Of a stretch of 64,000 bases of DNA, positions 1 through 8,337 are shown one piece after another. Origin of the DNA: an uncultured Poribacteria bacterium (lineage in GTDB: Bacteria > Poribacteria > WGA-4E > PCPOR2b). The position numbers and the translations under genes are program-made. The stretch covers positions 3,753,623 to 3,817,622 of the forward strand of contig OY282444.1 of assembly GCA_958296125.1 (NCBI GenBank). Reading direction: 5' to 3'. Under the pieces are notes generated by a model, which worked only from the letters and a program-made list of their open reading frames with translations, was not told where the DNA came from and did no database searches. Each line of letters begins with the position of its first letter. Position 1 is the first letter of the stretch.

Positions 1-429
1 ATGTCGTTGGGCGGGTGGTCACCGGATGGGAAACAGGTGCTGTATACGGAAGCGATTAAATCAAACGTAAACACTGCCATCCCGTTCATTGCCCTGCTTG
101 CTCCTCGCGGGCGTGCGGAGGTCATCCAGTGGAAACGGATTAAGTTGCCACAGCTTGCTATTAAGGCTGTTAGCTTCTCCGCTGATGGGAAGTCGATACT
201 CTTTGCTGGGACACAACCTTTTGCAGGAGCTGAAGAAAGGGGTGATTGGAATATCTACCGGTTCGGACTCGTTGGCAAAGAGCTCACGCAGTTGACCAAC
301 AATCAGGGTGATAATAATAGTGGTCCCCGCGAATGGAACTCACGACTGTCCATCTCGCCACAGAGGTTGACTCCAACGCAATGGGGAGAGATAAAAGGAA
401 CCAAATTACCTTTGGAATTAACCAGGTGA
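1..429 (+). CDS. C-terminal part of a TolB/PD40-type beta-propeller protein (5' end outside window)
   Basis: The frame is open from the first base, so the ATG at position 1 need not be the true start. Two PD40/WD40-like strands are visible, WSPDGKQVLYTEA near residue 7 and SFSADGKSILFAG near residue 58, typical of TolB-type propeller repeats. The last 25 residues contain LSISPQRLTPTQWGEIKG. This resembles the C-terminal KLATQWGAIKAR-type ending of the LamG proteins 32-38 kb away, so the protein is probably exported with them. The substrate or partner is unknown. A bidirectional terminator hairpin follows at 585-618. Confidence 0.6.
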   Translation: MSLGGWSPDGKQVLYTEAIKSNVNTAIPFIALLAPRGRAEVIQWKRIKLPQLAIKAVSFSADGKSILFAGTQPFAGAEERGDWNIYRFGLVGKELTQLTNNQGDNNSGPREWNSRLSISPQRLTPTQWGEIKGTKLPLELTR

Positions 430-584
430 TATGTCGGGCGACTCGGGTCACGCATCAGCCGTTGACGAAAATCACAAGTGATGCGGACAGCTTCGTTGTC
501 CAGGGTAAACTCGTAGCGGAGAGCCTTGCCATCCCGCGCGCTCACCCTCAATTAAACGCTCCTATGAAAGTGGTGCTGCCAATA

Positions 585-618
585 AAAAAGGGGAATCGAA
601 AATCTGCTTCCCCTTTTT
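585..618. terminator. Bidirectional intrinsic terminator
   Basis: An 11-bp stem (AAAAAGGGGAA with TTCCCCTTTTT) encloses a 12-base loop. It has a T run on the plus strand and the matching A run for the minus strand. It lies between two convergent genes, the propeller fragment and the PhyH dioxygenase, so it can serve both. Confidence 0.75.
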
Positions 619-638
619 GAATTTTCGGCACACAACTC

Positions 639-1484
639 CTAACGCACATACTCCTCTCCACGATGCGCCATAATCCACTGTTTCAACGGCACATCTTCGT
701 CCGTTGGCTGCCACCAGCCCTTGACATCTACCCCATCCCCAAGTAGCTGCCGACGAATCGGATCGCATTTGGCGAGGAGTTCAGGCGGCATCACATTGTA
801 GTCGAGCCCGCGCAGCCAGCGATAACTGTAGCCGATGAACAACACCTTCCGCGTCACGTCTGAATAATTCCAACCCCGAGAATGCCATAACCGACGGTCA
901 AAGAGCACCGCTGTCCCCGGCTCAACCTGTAGCTCGATTGCACTGTCTGGATTACCATCCGGATCGCTTTGAGGTGGACGACTATCGAGTTTATGGCTAC
1001 CGGGGACGATTCGCATAGCACCTCGATCCGGTCCCCTCACATCACTGAACCAATAACTCACTTTGAGAGAGAGCCGCGGATGCGGACGCTCCATTTCTTG
1101 CACAGGCCTGCCTCCATCCTGATGCCAACCTGCTCCCTTTCGGGTTCGCGGCACATCGGGCCCTTCCGGTGGATAAACGATCAGGTGAGAGATGTAAAGC
1201 TGGATGTTCCAACCGAGGATATCCCACAGCAACGGAAACACCTTCGGACTGTCAAGCAACTCAAGGAACAGATCATCTTCGGCGATGGTACGGAACTTTT
1301 TCATCAGGTCGTATGGTCCAAGTCCCTGCCTTTTTCGTTCCTCCACATCAATTCGATCAATAGCGATGGTCAGTTTGTCAACCATCTCCGGTGATAGGGC
1401 ATCCTCCACGATTAGATAGCCCTCATCGTTAAACGTCTGGAGTTGTTCATCAGTGGCGCAGTATTTTAGCCAACCGTTGTCCAT
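639..1484 (-). CDS. Phytanoyl-CoA dioxygenase (PhyH) family Fe(II)/2-oxoglutarate oxygenase
   Basis: This 281-residue protein has the length and fold signature of the PhyH family. H121 and D123 in GWHQDGG, with distal H201 in LFDRRLWHSRGWN, form the 2-His-1-carboxylate iron site. R212 in the following TRKV segment is a candidate 2-oxoglutarate ligand. The family hydroxylates varied small molecules, and the substrate here cannot be read from the sequence. The ATG start is supported by AAGGAGAG just upstream. The gene is transcribed alone, divergently from the DUF58 gene and convergent with the propeller fragment. Confidence 0.85.
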   Translation of the reverse strand: MDNGWLKYCATDEQLQTFNDEGYLIVEDALSPEMVDKLTIAIDRIDVEERKRQGLGPYDLMKKFRTIAEDDLFLELLDSPKVFPLLWDILGWNIQLYISHLIVYPPEGPDVPRTRKGAGWHQDGGRPVQEMERPHPRLSLKVSYWFSDVRGPDRGAMRIVPGSHKLDSRPPQSDPDGNPDSAIELQVEPGTAVLFDRRLWHSRGWNYSDVTRKVLFIGYSYRWLRGLDYNVMPPELLAKCDPIRRQLLGDGVDVKGWWQPTDEDVPLKQWIMAHRGEEYVR

Positions 1485-1686
1485 GTCCCTCTCCTTTCAA
1501 CTGGACTTTCTGGGAGAGTTCTTTGCGTAACCGCAGATCTCCCAAAATTTTCAAACCTTTGCAAAACTCTTTCGTTAATAAGAATATCAGCAAAGGGACA
1601 AAAATTCAACAAATTTCATTTGATTGTGTAGCATCATCTTGATAAAATGGGGGATAGCACAACGCACGGAGCGTGAGACATTCTTT

Positions 1687-2568
1687 ATGAACACAAAAGA
1701 AATCCTGAAAAAGATCCGCCGAATCGAGATCTCCACCAACCGACTCGTCAACAACATCTTCGCGGGAGAGTACGAAAGCGTATTCAAGGGGCAGGGCATG
1801 GAGTTTGAGGAGGTGCGCGAATACCAGCCCGGCGACGAGATTCGCACGATTGATTGGAACGTGACCGCCCGGATGGGACAACCGTATATCAAAAAGTATG
1901 TCGAGGAACGCGAGTTGGTGATGATGCTGCTCGTTGATACCAGTGCTTCCGCGGACTTTGGGACGCATCAGCAGACGAAGGCAGAGATTGCGGCAGAGAT
2001 TTCCGCACTGCTCGCTTTTTCTGCTATCAAAAACAGCGACAAAGTCGGGCTGATCTGCTTTACGGACGATGTGGAGTTATTTGTTCCACCGCGTAAGGGG
2101 ATAAAGCACGTGCTGCGCGTTGTCCGGGAGATCCTATACTTTGCACCACAGCGGCGAGGGACGAATATCAGTGCTGCGTTGGAGTACGTTGACCGCGTCA
2201 TCCGACGAAAGAGCGTCGTGTTCCTGATTTCCGACTTCAGGGATCAGGGGTACGAAAAGCGGTTGCAAGTGACGAGCAAACGTCATGACCTCATCGCAAT
2301 TACGCTCCAAGATATGCGGGAAGAAACTTTGCCGAATGTGGGGTTGATTGAACTTGAGGATGCAGAAACCGGTGAGGTGATTGTCTTAGACACGCGGGAT
2401 GCCAAGGCTCGAGAGATGTATCGACAACTCAATCTCAGGGGCGTTGAGGCACGTCGAAAGTTCTTCCAATCGAACAAGATTGATAACATCGAAATTCGGA
2501 CGGAGCAGTCTTACGTTGAACCGTTGATCCGTTTCTTTCGACAACGCGCTGTGCGGGAGTCGTTTTGA
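1687..2568 (+). CDS. DUF58 domain protein with von Willebrand A-like fold
   Basis: The 293-residue protein starts at ATG 1687 (MNTKEILKKIRRIE). This is the usual DUF58 N-terminus, so a longer reading frame from 1624 was trimmed. The segment GMEFEEVREYQPGDEIRTID near residues 38-56 is the DUF58 hallmark. A MIDAS-like DTSAS motif at D84-S88 suggests a metal-binding vWA fold. In many genomes DUF58 genes sit with a MoxR AAA+ ATPase and Bat-like vWA proteins. None is visible in the adjacent genes, so this copy is either solitary or separated from its partners. Exact function is unknown. Confidence 0.8.
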   Translation: MNTKEILKKIRRIEISTNRLVNNIFAGEYESVFKGQGMEFEEVREYQPGDEIRTIDWNVTARMGQPYIKKYVEERELVMMLLVDTSASADFGTHQQTKAEIAAEISALLAFSAIKNSDKVGLICFTDDVELFVPPRKGIKHVLRVVREILYFAPQRRGTNISAALEYVDRVIRRKSVVFLISDFRDQGYEKRLQVTSKRHDLIAITLQDMREETLPNVGLIELEDAETGEVIVLDTRDAKAREMYRQLNLRGVEARRKFFQSNKIDNIEIRTEQSYVEPLIRFFRQRAVRESF

Positions 2569-2645
2569 GAAGAGCGTTTCAAACCTCGCTACACAGTTAG
2601 ATTTGACGACTAAGAGTGTAGCAATCAATGGAGGAAGCGACGACT

Positions 2646-3926
2646 ATGCCTAACACACAACAGGCTTCTACCGAAACTGGAAACGCAACAAACAGCGCAG
2701 GCGAACCGCCGGACTACGTCGCCCAAGCGCGATCTCGGGCGGCAGAATGGAAAGACCGAGCGAAAACCCGTCACAAAATTGTGGATATTCGGACTTGGCA
2801 CATTAACCTGAACCCTGCCGCGATGTCATCAATGGCCTATGCACAAGCGGGTCAGCAAGTCCAGCTGCCACCTGAGCCGAAAAATGCTCATGTTGACTGG
2901 CGTGGGCCCTTTGCCACGCAAGCGGGTGCACTGATGGTGGAAATTACAACTGACAAGGGGTTGAAGGGCTATGGACTTGGCGGCGGTGGTCTTGCTGGGG
3001 CACTTATTATTGATCGCCATATTAAGTATTTCACGTTGGATCGCGATCCCCTTGACGTGGAGGAGATCTGGGACACCCTCTATCACATCACGTCAATTTA
3101 TGGACGGCGGGGGGTTGTCATTTATGCCCTCAGTGGTATTGAACTGGCTCTGTGGGATCTCTGCGGCAAAATTTTAGACGCGCCGGTCTATAGCTTAATC
3201 ACGGATGAGCCACAACTCAAGATACCGGCGTATGCCACCGGCGTGGATGTCAGCTATTATGTCACCAAGGGGTTTACCGCCTGTAAGCCGGGGCTCCGAA
3301 ATGGGCTTGCGGAGGGGGAGGAGGGTTTTGTGAAGAACCTCGAGATCATCCGTGAGGCGCGCGAGGCGATTGGACCCGATATTGAACTAATGGCGGACAT
3401 CTATCTCCGATGGGACGTGGATTATACGCTTCGTTTCGCTGAAGCTGCCGCCGATGTCAATCTCAAGTGGATTGAGGAAGCCATCCCATTGGACGATTAT
3501 GCGGGCATGGCGCGGTTGGTTCGAGAAATTGACTCTACTTGGATTGTTTCTGGCGAACACGAATTCACCCGATATGGGTTTCGCGAGCTGCTGCGCTGGA
3601 AAGCCGCTCACATGATTCAGCCCGATATCAGCTGGGCGGGCGGCTTCGGCGAGTGTCTCAAGATAGCCAACGAGGCAGCGGCGCGGGGTGTTCCGACATG
3701 GCCCCATCAGGGGGGCACTCCTTGGGGGCTACACCTGATTGCCTGTCTGCCAATGCTGTGTCGGGCGGAAACCTTCGGTCCCTCACGCAAATCCACGGAG
3801 AATGAGCTCTACCGCTGCTTGCGTCCTACCCCCCGCGATGGCTTCTTTACGCTGGATGACAGCCCTGGATTTGGTGTGGAGATTGATGAAAAACTGCTGG
3901 ATGCCTACACCATGGACCGTCTTTGA
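2646..3926 (+). CDS. Enolase-superfamily sugar-acid dehydratase, L-rhamnonate dehydratase-like
   Basis: The product is 426 residues from ATG 2646. An ATG at 2628 is in frame, but GGAGG at 2630-2634 is better placed for 2646. Enolase-superfamily barrel motifs occur in order: MADIYLR (first metal Asp), KWIEEAIP (Glu), SGEHE (Glu), QPDISWAGG and WPHQG (candidate general-base His). The combination KWIEE, SGEH and MQPD-type strand followed by WAGG resembles L-rhamnonate dehydratases. These convert L-rhamnonate to 2-keto-3-deoxy-L-rhamnonate in the non-phosphorylated rhamnose pathway. Another acid sugar remains possible. A rhamnose mutarotase gene lies at 21322. Confidence 0.75.
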   Translation: MPNTQQASTETGNATNSAGEPPDYVAQARSRAAEWKDRAKTRHKIVDIRTWHINLNPAAMSSMAYAQAGQQVQLPPEPKNAHVDWRGPFATQAGALMVEITTDKGLKGYGLGGGGLAGALIIDRHIKYFTLDRDPLDVEEIWDTLYHITSIYGRRGVVIYALSGIELALWDLCGKILDAPVYSLITDEPQLKIPAYATGVDVSYYVTKGFTACKPGLRNGLAEGEEGFVKNLEIIREAREAIGPDIELMADIYLRWDVDYTLRFAEAAADVNLKWIEEAIPLDDYAGMARLVREIDSTWIVSGEHEFTRYGFRELLRWKAAHMIQPDISWAGGFGECLKIANEAAARGVPTWPHQGGTPWGLHLIACLPMLCRAETFGPSRKSTENELYRCLRPTPRDGFFTLDDSPGFGVEIDEKLLDAYTMDRL

Positions 3927-4010
3927 GATCGACTTCTAATGTAACGCAAGCTGCCACCTATCGCCCCACTAGAGCGAATAATGAAAGTGAGTAGGTGAAA
4001 AAGTGAGAAA

Positions 4011-5036
4011 GTGAATCAAGACCGACTGGGTTATATTATGCTTTCCGATCTTACCGCCGCTATTCAGATATCCATCTGTCAGAACTACAACCTCGCCATT
4101 GAGTCCGCAAGTCCAATCGGCACCGGTGCGATGAGCACAACAATGCGGCTTGCGACCAACCGGGGAACACTGTTCCTGAAAATCTATAAGTCGGCGCGAA
4201 ATCAGAGGACTCCTGCCCAACCCGACCTTCAGCGAATCGCCTTCACGCACGCTGTCCAAGCCTTTCTATATCAGGAAGGTTTTCCCGTTCCTCGGTTGCT
4301 GCCGAATAGCAGCGGGAAAACGTTCAGCGTGTGCGATAGTTCTTTGGAAACAGGGGCGGTGTATGCTCTCTCTGAATTCATCAAGGGATCTGACTACGAC
4401 ATTGCAAATTCAGACCAGCTGCATACATCGGGGGAAATGCTTGGACGTTTACACGAGCGGCTTCGTCAATTTCAATCCCAAATTCAACCTGCCGGGGCAC
4501 CTCTAGAAACTGAGATTTTCATACAATTACAGGAGCGTTTATCCCGCCTCAAACCCGTTGTGGAGAAAGATCCGGTGTCACCGACCCAAATTGATTCATG
4601 GATTCATGAAGTCGAGATGCTAAGGGATTCTATCGGTGCAGCACACGATACGCAATACGAACAGGGGTGGATCATACACGGCGATTACCGCGCCCAAAAT
4701 CTCAAATTCGATGGTGGTGGTATTCGCGCAATCCTAGATCTGGATACCGCCTGCCCTGCGTCACGTTTGTATGACTTAGGATACGCGCTGGTCTTTTTCC
4801 CCGCTGTTTATCAAGCTACCCCCCTGACAAAGCATCAACAATCTATATTTCTACGCGCCTACGAAAGCATCTGTCCTCTGTCTGAAGCCAAAAGAGAGCT
4901 GCTCCCCACCCACCTGCGGCTCGCCTTTATACGCGGGATGACGCTCTGGCTGGATTTGTACTATTTTGCCGGGATGAGCGAGCGAACACGCCCATGGATT
5001 CAAAGTTATCTGCAACACGCACGATCTCTGTTTTAA
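4011..5036 (+). CDS. Aminoglycoside phosphotransferase (APH)/homoserine kinase type II-like kinase
   Basis: This 341-residue protein has a protein-kinase-like APH fold. K57 in LFLKIYK is the likely ATP-binding lysine. H223-G-D225-x4-N230 is the catalytic Brenner-type motif, and D243/D245 in ILDLDT bind metal. The physiological substrate may be a small alcohol or amino compound; resistance to an antibiotic should not be assumed from the fold. The start is uncertain: GTG 4011 or ATG 4038, neither with a strong Shine-Dalgarno. No clear operon partner is seen. Confidence 0.7.
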   Translation: MNQDRLGYIMLSDLTAAIQISICQNYNLAIESASPIGTGAMSTTMRLATNRGTLFLKIYKSARNQRTPAQPDLQRIAFTHAVQAFLYQEGFPVPRLLPNSSGKTFSVCDSSLETGAVYALSEFIKGSDYDIANSDQLHTSGEMLGRLHERLRQFQSQIQPAGAPLETEIFIQLQERLSRLKPVVEKDPVSPTQIDSWIHEVEMLRDSIGAAHDTQYEQGWIIHGDYRAQNLKFDGGGIRAILDLDTACPASRLYDLGYALVFFPAVYQATPLTKHQQSIFLRAYESICPLSEAKRELLPTHLRLAFIRGMTLWLDLYYFAGMSERTRPWIQSYLQHARSLF

Positions 5037-5100
5037 CCCCAATTTCCTCAAAATTCAACAGCAACCTGAAAGAATTTCTGGGGGTCAACAGAGAATTCTA

Positions 5101-5130
5101 TTTACATCCGCTCTACTTTTGGTCTATAAT
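5101..5130 (+). promoter_or_regulatory. Sigma70-type promoter for the VOC gene
   Basis: TTTACA (5101-5106) and a perfect TATAAT (5125-5130) are separated by 18 bases. They lie about 70 bases upstream of the VOC-family start codon. Confidence 0.6.
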
Positions 5131-5200
5131 AATTCCCATGTGAGGTCAAGATACAATCCTCAACCGAGACAACATTTCATTTTTTAGGAGGAATACAATA

Positions 5201-5578
5201 ATGGGATACACATTTCATCACGTCCATGTGCGCTGTGAAGATGTTGAAGCGGCCGTTGCTTACTACGAAAAGATGCTTGATGGCACAGTTACAGAGCGGG
5301 TAGAGGTCCGCGGTTTGCCAATTGTGCGGATGGATATCGGCGGAGAGAAAATTTTCCTCTCACCGAAATTTGGCGATATGGAAGTGGAGTCAACCAGTGG
5401 AAATCCTCGTTGGGGCGTTTATCAACTGGCGTTTGGGGTAGAAGACCTTGATGCCGCCCTTGCGGAGATGGAAGCAAAAGGGGCTGAGATTGAAGACGCT
5501 AAACCGTCTGGCTTACCGATCGCTTTCATCAAGGGACCGGATAACGTGCAAATTGAACTCATTGAGGGAAGAGTCTAG
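5201..5578 (+). CDS. VOC (glyoxalase/bleomycin-resistance fold) family protein
   Basis: This 125-residue single-module VOC protein opens with YTFHHVHVRCEDVEAAVAYY, typical of the first beta-alpha unit with its metal-ligand histidine. It closes with GPDNVQIELIE, which carries the usual terminal glutamate. Such proteins act as metal-dependent lyases, isomerases or dioxygenases, or simply bind ligands; the substrate is not predictable. AGGAGGA precedes the ATG at good spacing, and a promoter lies at 5101-5130. A long hairpin follows at 5618-5669. Confidence 0.8.
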   Translation: MGYTFHHVHVRCEDVEAAVAYYEKMLDGTVTERVEVRGLPIVRMDIGGEKIFLSPKFGDMEVESTSGNPRWGVYQLAFGVEDLDAALAEMEAKGAEIEDAKPSGLPIAFIKGPDNVQIELIEGRV

Positions 5579-5617
5579 CTTTTGTGGACTGATGAACTGT
5601 AGCGGCGGCATCACGCA

Positions 5618-5669
5618 GAAGGCAAACTGTTACACATGAAGGATTTCAAAAGGCGTAAAGTTTGCCTTC
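5618..5669 (+). terminator. Long-stem hairpin downstream of the VOC gene
   Basis: An 11-bp stem, GAAGGCAAACT (5618-5628) with AGTTTGCCTTC (5659-5669), closes a 30-base loop. There is no T tract, so termination is plausible but not secure. Confidence 0.4.
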
Positions 5670-5761
5670 CCCTACTCCCCACTTGAGATATACAAATGAG
5701 CAAATCGCCTTGAGAAACCTGACGCGAAACGGCCAATTTTCTTGAAAGAGGGGGATGGCAG

Positions 5762-6370
5762 ATGAAATTGGAGTTGTACACCGCCGGCGTTTCTCAGCCG
5801 AGTCTCTTGAATTGGAGAGCGCGACTCTCGGAAGATGCACAAGCAGCAGATATAGAGGTAGCACACTCCCCGGTCCAGGAGCCCCCAGAGGTTCTTCGAG
5901 AAAAGCTACCTGTTGTTTTGGATGAACTCTGTTCAATCCCTGAGCAGCGGGTCAAATTTCATGAGGCAGACGAAGATCGACTGTGCACCTTCGCTTATAG
6001 GAATTACCGATCCCGTATGGATCAAGACTGGAATGTCTCCCTCTATTTCCCTGCAAAGGGGGCAATTTTCCTCCCCTTCGATGAAAAATTGCTTTCAAGG
6101 CGGGTTGCACACCTCTACTATCAGGAGGGAACATCGGATAAGGTTTACGATCTTTATCTAACACAATTGTTGACGGACGATTTTTACTCTGTCATCAGCC
6201 GCTACGGTCGTCGTGACGGAGGCCTTCAGCAAGCGAAGAAAGTGTTTAACTCCCACCTTGAGGCAGCTGAGAAAGAGTGGAACCGGCTTCACCACGACAA
6301 GCTCCAGAAGGGGTATCAGGTTGGACACCCAACCCCGCCCCAACAACTTGACTTGGCTTTGTCTTTCTGA
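5762..6370 (+). CDS. WGR-like domain protein encoded just upstream of queE
   Basis: This 202-residue protein ends with a WGR-like region. It runs from HLYYQEGTSDKVYDLYL through SRYGRRDG to EWNRLHHDKLQKGYQ, about residues 119-188. WGR domains occur in PARP-related and other nucleic-acid-associated proteins, where they bind DNA ends or partners. The first 110 residues match nothing I recognise. Only two bases separate its stop codon from the queE start, so the two are almost certainly cotranscribed, although no functional link to queuosine synthesis is known to me. An AGAGGGGG Shine-Dalgarno-like run precedes the ATG. Confidence 0.6.
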   Translation: MKLELYTAGVSQPSLLNWRARLSEDAQAADIEVAHSPVQEPPEVLREKLPVVLDELCSIPEQRVKFHEADEDRLCTFAYRNYRSRMDQDWNVSLYFPAKGAIFLPFDEKLLSRRVAHLYYQEGTSDKVYDLYLTQLLTDDFYSVISRYGRRDGGLQQAKKVFNSHLEAAEKEWNRLHHDKLQKGYQVGHPTPPQQLDLALSF

Positions 6371-6372
6371 CT

Positions 6373-8049
6373 ATGAAGTACAGCGAATTTTTCCATACAA
6401 TTCAGGGCGAAGGCAAACTGATTGGCGTGCCCTCCGTTTTCTTTCGGACTAGCTACTGCAATCTGAGATGTGTGTGGTGCTCTGCAATAGGAACGCGTGT
6501 TTTACGTTCAGACCTTAGATGGACCCCCATTGAAAATCTTAGCCCCGGCAATTGGGTTGTTGGTGCATTACGCCAAGATAAAGGAGGCCATCTGCAACTG
6601 CAGCCAACTCAGGTTGTTGAAACCTCAGTCCGCCAAACCCCCATGGTCCGTTTCTTAACGGAAGATGGAATACAGTTCGCCTGTTCAGCAGATCATTTGT
6701 TATATCAGGTAACAGGTCAAACTCAGGATAGTTCCAAGATTCACGATGGCTGGAGAAAGGCGAGAAACATCAGTGCTGGCGGGGCGGTTCGCTGTATACT
6801 CCCACCCGAAGAGCCACAGTTGGACGTGGAGGCGTATGAAAGAGGCTGGCTGTGTGGAATGGCAGAGGGGGATGGCTGCTTTTGGAGTTTACAAAAAGGG
6901 AATAAAAGTTACCGCCGATTTCGACTTGCTTTATCGAACCCTTCACTATTGGAACAATTCCATCTATTTGCCAAACGCGCGGGTTACCGGCTACATTTTG
7001 CCCCACATCAGCATTGTGGATTCAAAGGATATAGTGTAATGGAGGCGTTATGGCTGACAGAATCCCCAAGTGCCGAATCCTTTGAGCGATGGTTGAAAGC
7101 ACACCCACAAAACCAAAGTTACTATCAGGGGTGGTTAGCAGGTTTTTTTGATGCGGAAGGCAGTTATACTGGTACAATTCGCTTGACTCAGAAGGAGGGG
7201 AGATTCAAACAAAAGGCGGCTGACTTTGCAGCCAAACTCGGATTTCACCCAACGAGTGAATCCCGTGGAATTAAATTGGGCGGAACAACCCCTGAGATTC
7301 TAAGGTTCTATTCATTATGTCAACCGCAATCTCTCAACAAGTGGAATTTTTGGGGCATTTCTAGCCAAGCACGCCAGCATATTATCAGCGTTGAACAAGC
7401 TGCCGTTGAAGAAGTAGTTTCCCTCAAGACCGCGTCCGGCACTTATGTTAGCGAAGGAATACTTTCCCACAACTGTGACACCCCTTTTACATCTTGGAGT
7501 CCTGAAAACAGGGACATCACTCTCGCAGACGCTGTCGAAGCCATCACGAAATACGATTGCAAGCATGTTGTTATCACAGGGGGCGAACCGTTCATCCAAG
7601 TCAAGGAGTTGACCCAACTCTGCCAAGTGCTTGAGCAACAGGGCCATCACATCACCATCGAAACGAACGCGACCATTTTTGCACCTGTCGCGGCGCACCT
7701 CATCTCCATGAGCCCCAAACTGCGAAACTCCAACCCATCCAGTGACAATCGCTACTTTCAAAGACATGAGCGAGGACGTATCCGCCCCGATATCATCCGG
7801 CAATTTCTTGATCGGTACGAGTGCCAGGTCAAGTTTGTCGTCGATCAACCGACAGATATCGAAGAGGTCCAAGCACTACAAGCAGAAATCCCCATCCCCG
7901 CAGAAACAGTTGTGCTGATGCCCCAAGGCATAACCCCCGAAGAGTTGGCACCCAAACGGGAGTGGCTTGTGGAAATCTGTAAGGAACATGGCTATCGCTA
8001 TTCGCCGCGGGTTCACGTTGATATTTGGGGAGACAAGCGGGGGGTGTAA
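6373..8049 (+). CDS. queE: 7-carboxy-7-deazaguanine synthase QueE precursor interrupted by an intein
   Basis: QueE is a radical-SAM enzyme that converts 6-carboxytetrahydropterin to 7-carboxy-7-deazaguanine in queuosine and deazapurine synthesis. The N-terminus (YSEFFHTIQGEGKLIGVPSV, then CNLRCVW) and the downstream extein (CDTPFTSW, VITGGEPF, IETNAT, SPK) are classic QueE. The 558-residue precursor contains a 332-residue intein at residues 36-367. Removing it leaves 226 residues, a normal QueE length, and rebuilds the Cx3Cx2C cluster motif (C29, C33, then C368 as third cysteine). Without splicing the iron-sulfur site cannot form normally. No other queuosine genes are visible nearby. Confidence 0.92.
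   Translation: MKYSEFFHTIQGEGKLIGVPSVFFRTSYCNLRCVWCSAIGTRVLRSDLRWTPIENLSPGNWVVGALRQDKGGHLQLQPTQVVETSVRQTPMVRFLTEDGIQFACSADHLLYQVTGQTQDSSKIHDGWRKARNISAGGAVRCILPPEEPQLDVEAYERGWLCGMAEGDGCFWSLQKGNKSYRRFRLALSNPSLLEQFHLFAKRAGYRLHFAPHQHCGFKGYSVMEALWLTESPSAESFERWLKAHPQNQSYYQGWLAGFFDAEGSYTGTIRLTQKEGRFKQKAADFAAKLGFHPTSESRGIKLGGTTPEILRFYSLCQPQSLNKWNFWGISSQARQHIISVEQAAVEEVVSLKTASGTYVSEGILSHNCDTPFTSWSPENRDITLADAVEAITKYDCKHVVITGGEPFIQVKELTQLCQVLEQQGHHITIETNATIFAPVAAHLISMSPKLRNSNPSSDNRYFQRHERGRIRPDIIRQFLDRYECQVKFVVDQPTDIEEVQALQAEIPIPAETVVLMPQGITPEELAPKREWLVEICKEHGYRYSPRVHVDIWGDKRGV
6478..7473 (+). mobile_element. Intein with LAGLIDADG homing endonuclease inside QueE
   Basis: The intein spans precursor residues 36-367. 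It opens with Cys36 in CSAIGTRVL (block A). It closes with GTYVSEGILSHN followed by the +1 extein Cys368, so penultimate His, terminal Asn and +1 Cys are all present for class 1 splicing. Two LAGLIDADG helices are seen, GWLCGMAEGDG (residues 158-168) and GWLAGFFDAEG (253-263). Both keep their metal-binding acidic residues (D167 and E262), so the endonuclease may still be active. The reading frame is intact. It inserts exactly before the third cluster cysteine of the host enzyme, a highly conserved target. Confidence 0.92.
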
Positions 8050-8175
8050 CACCCGCGGATAGCTACTCTGAGGCCAAAGAGATCTGAAGATAGTGTGGCG
8101 GTATACGATTCTGAAATATAAGAATTTCCTCTGGATTATCCTTGGTGTAGGATAGTGAAAAAATCAGCAGATACG

Positions 8176-8319
8176 ATGATAACTTTCGTGAAGGAATTTC
8201 AATTTTTGGCATCCGATTCATTCCACGGTCAAGAAGCTGCGTTTTCTTTTTGGGTTTTCAATGAAAAGGTGTACCGCCAATTTCAGAAGTATAGCGATCC
8301 GGCGGAAATACAAAAATAA
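8176..8319 (+). CDS. Possible 47-residue small protein (or gene fragment)
   Basis: A short open frame begins MITFVKEFQFLASDSFHG and ends YSDPAEIQK, with an in-frame GTG alternative at 8155. Its composition is protein-like (aromatic and charged residues well mixed), but there is no convincing Shine-Dalgarno and no recognised family. It ends 18 bases before the metallohydrolase start. It could equally be a decayed remnant. Confidence 0.25.
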   Translation: MITFVKEFQFLASDSFHGQEAAFSFWVFNEKVYRQFQKYSDPAEIQK

Positions 8320-8337
8320 CAAGAAGGTGCAATCTGA

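Noticed and set aside
333-620. A 95-codon plus-strand frame overlapping the end of the first gene
   Set aside because: No ribosome site, no recognisable domain, and it runs through the terminator hairpin at 585-618.
4011-5036. Antibiotic resistance gene (APH)
   Set aside because: The fold is shared by many metabolic kinases, and nothing in the context points to aminoglycosides.
7315-7872. A 185-codon antisense frame within the queE precursor
   Set aside because: The sense strand encodes clear intein and QueE motifs, and the antisense product has no recognisable features.
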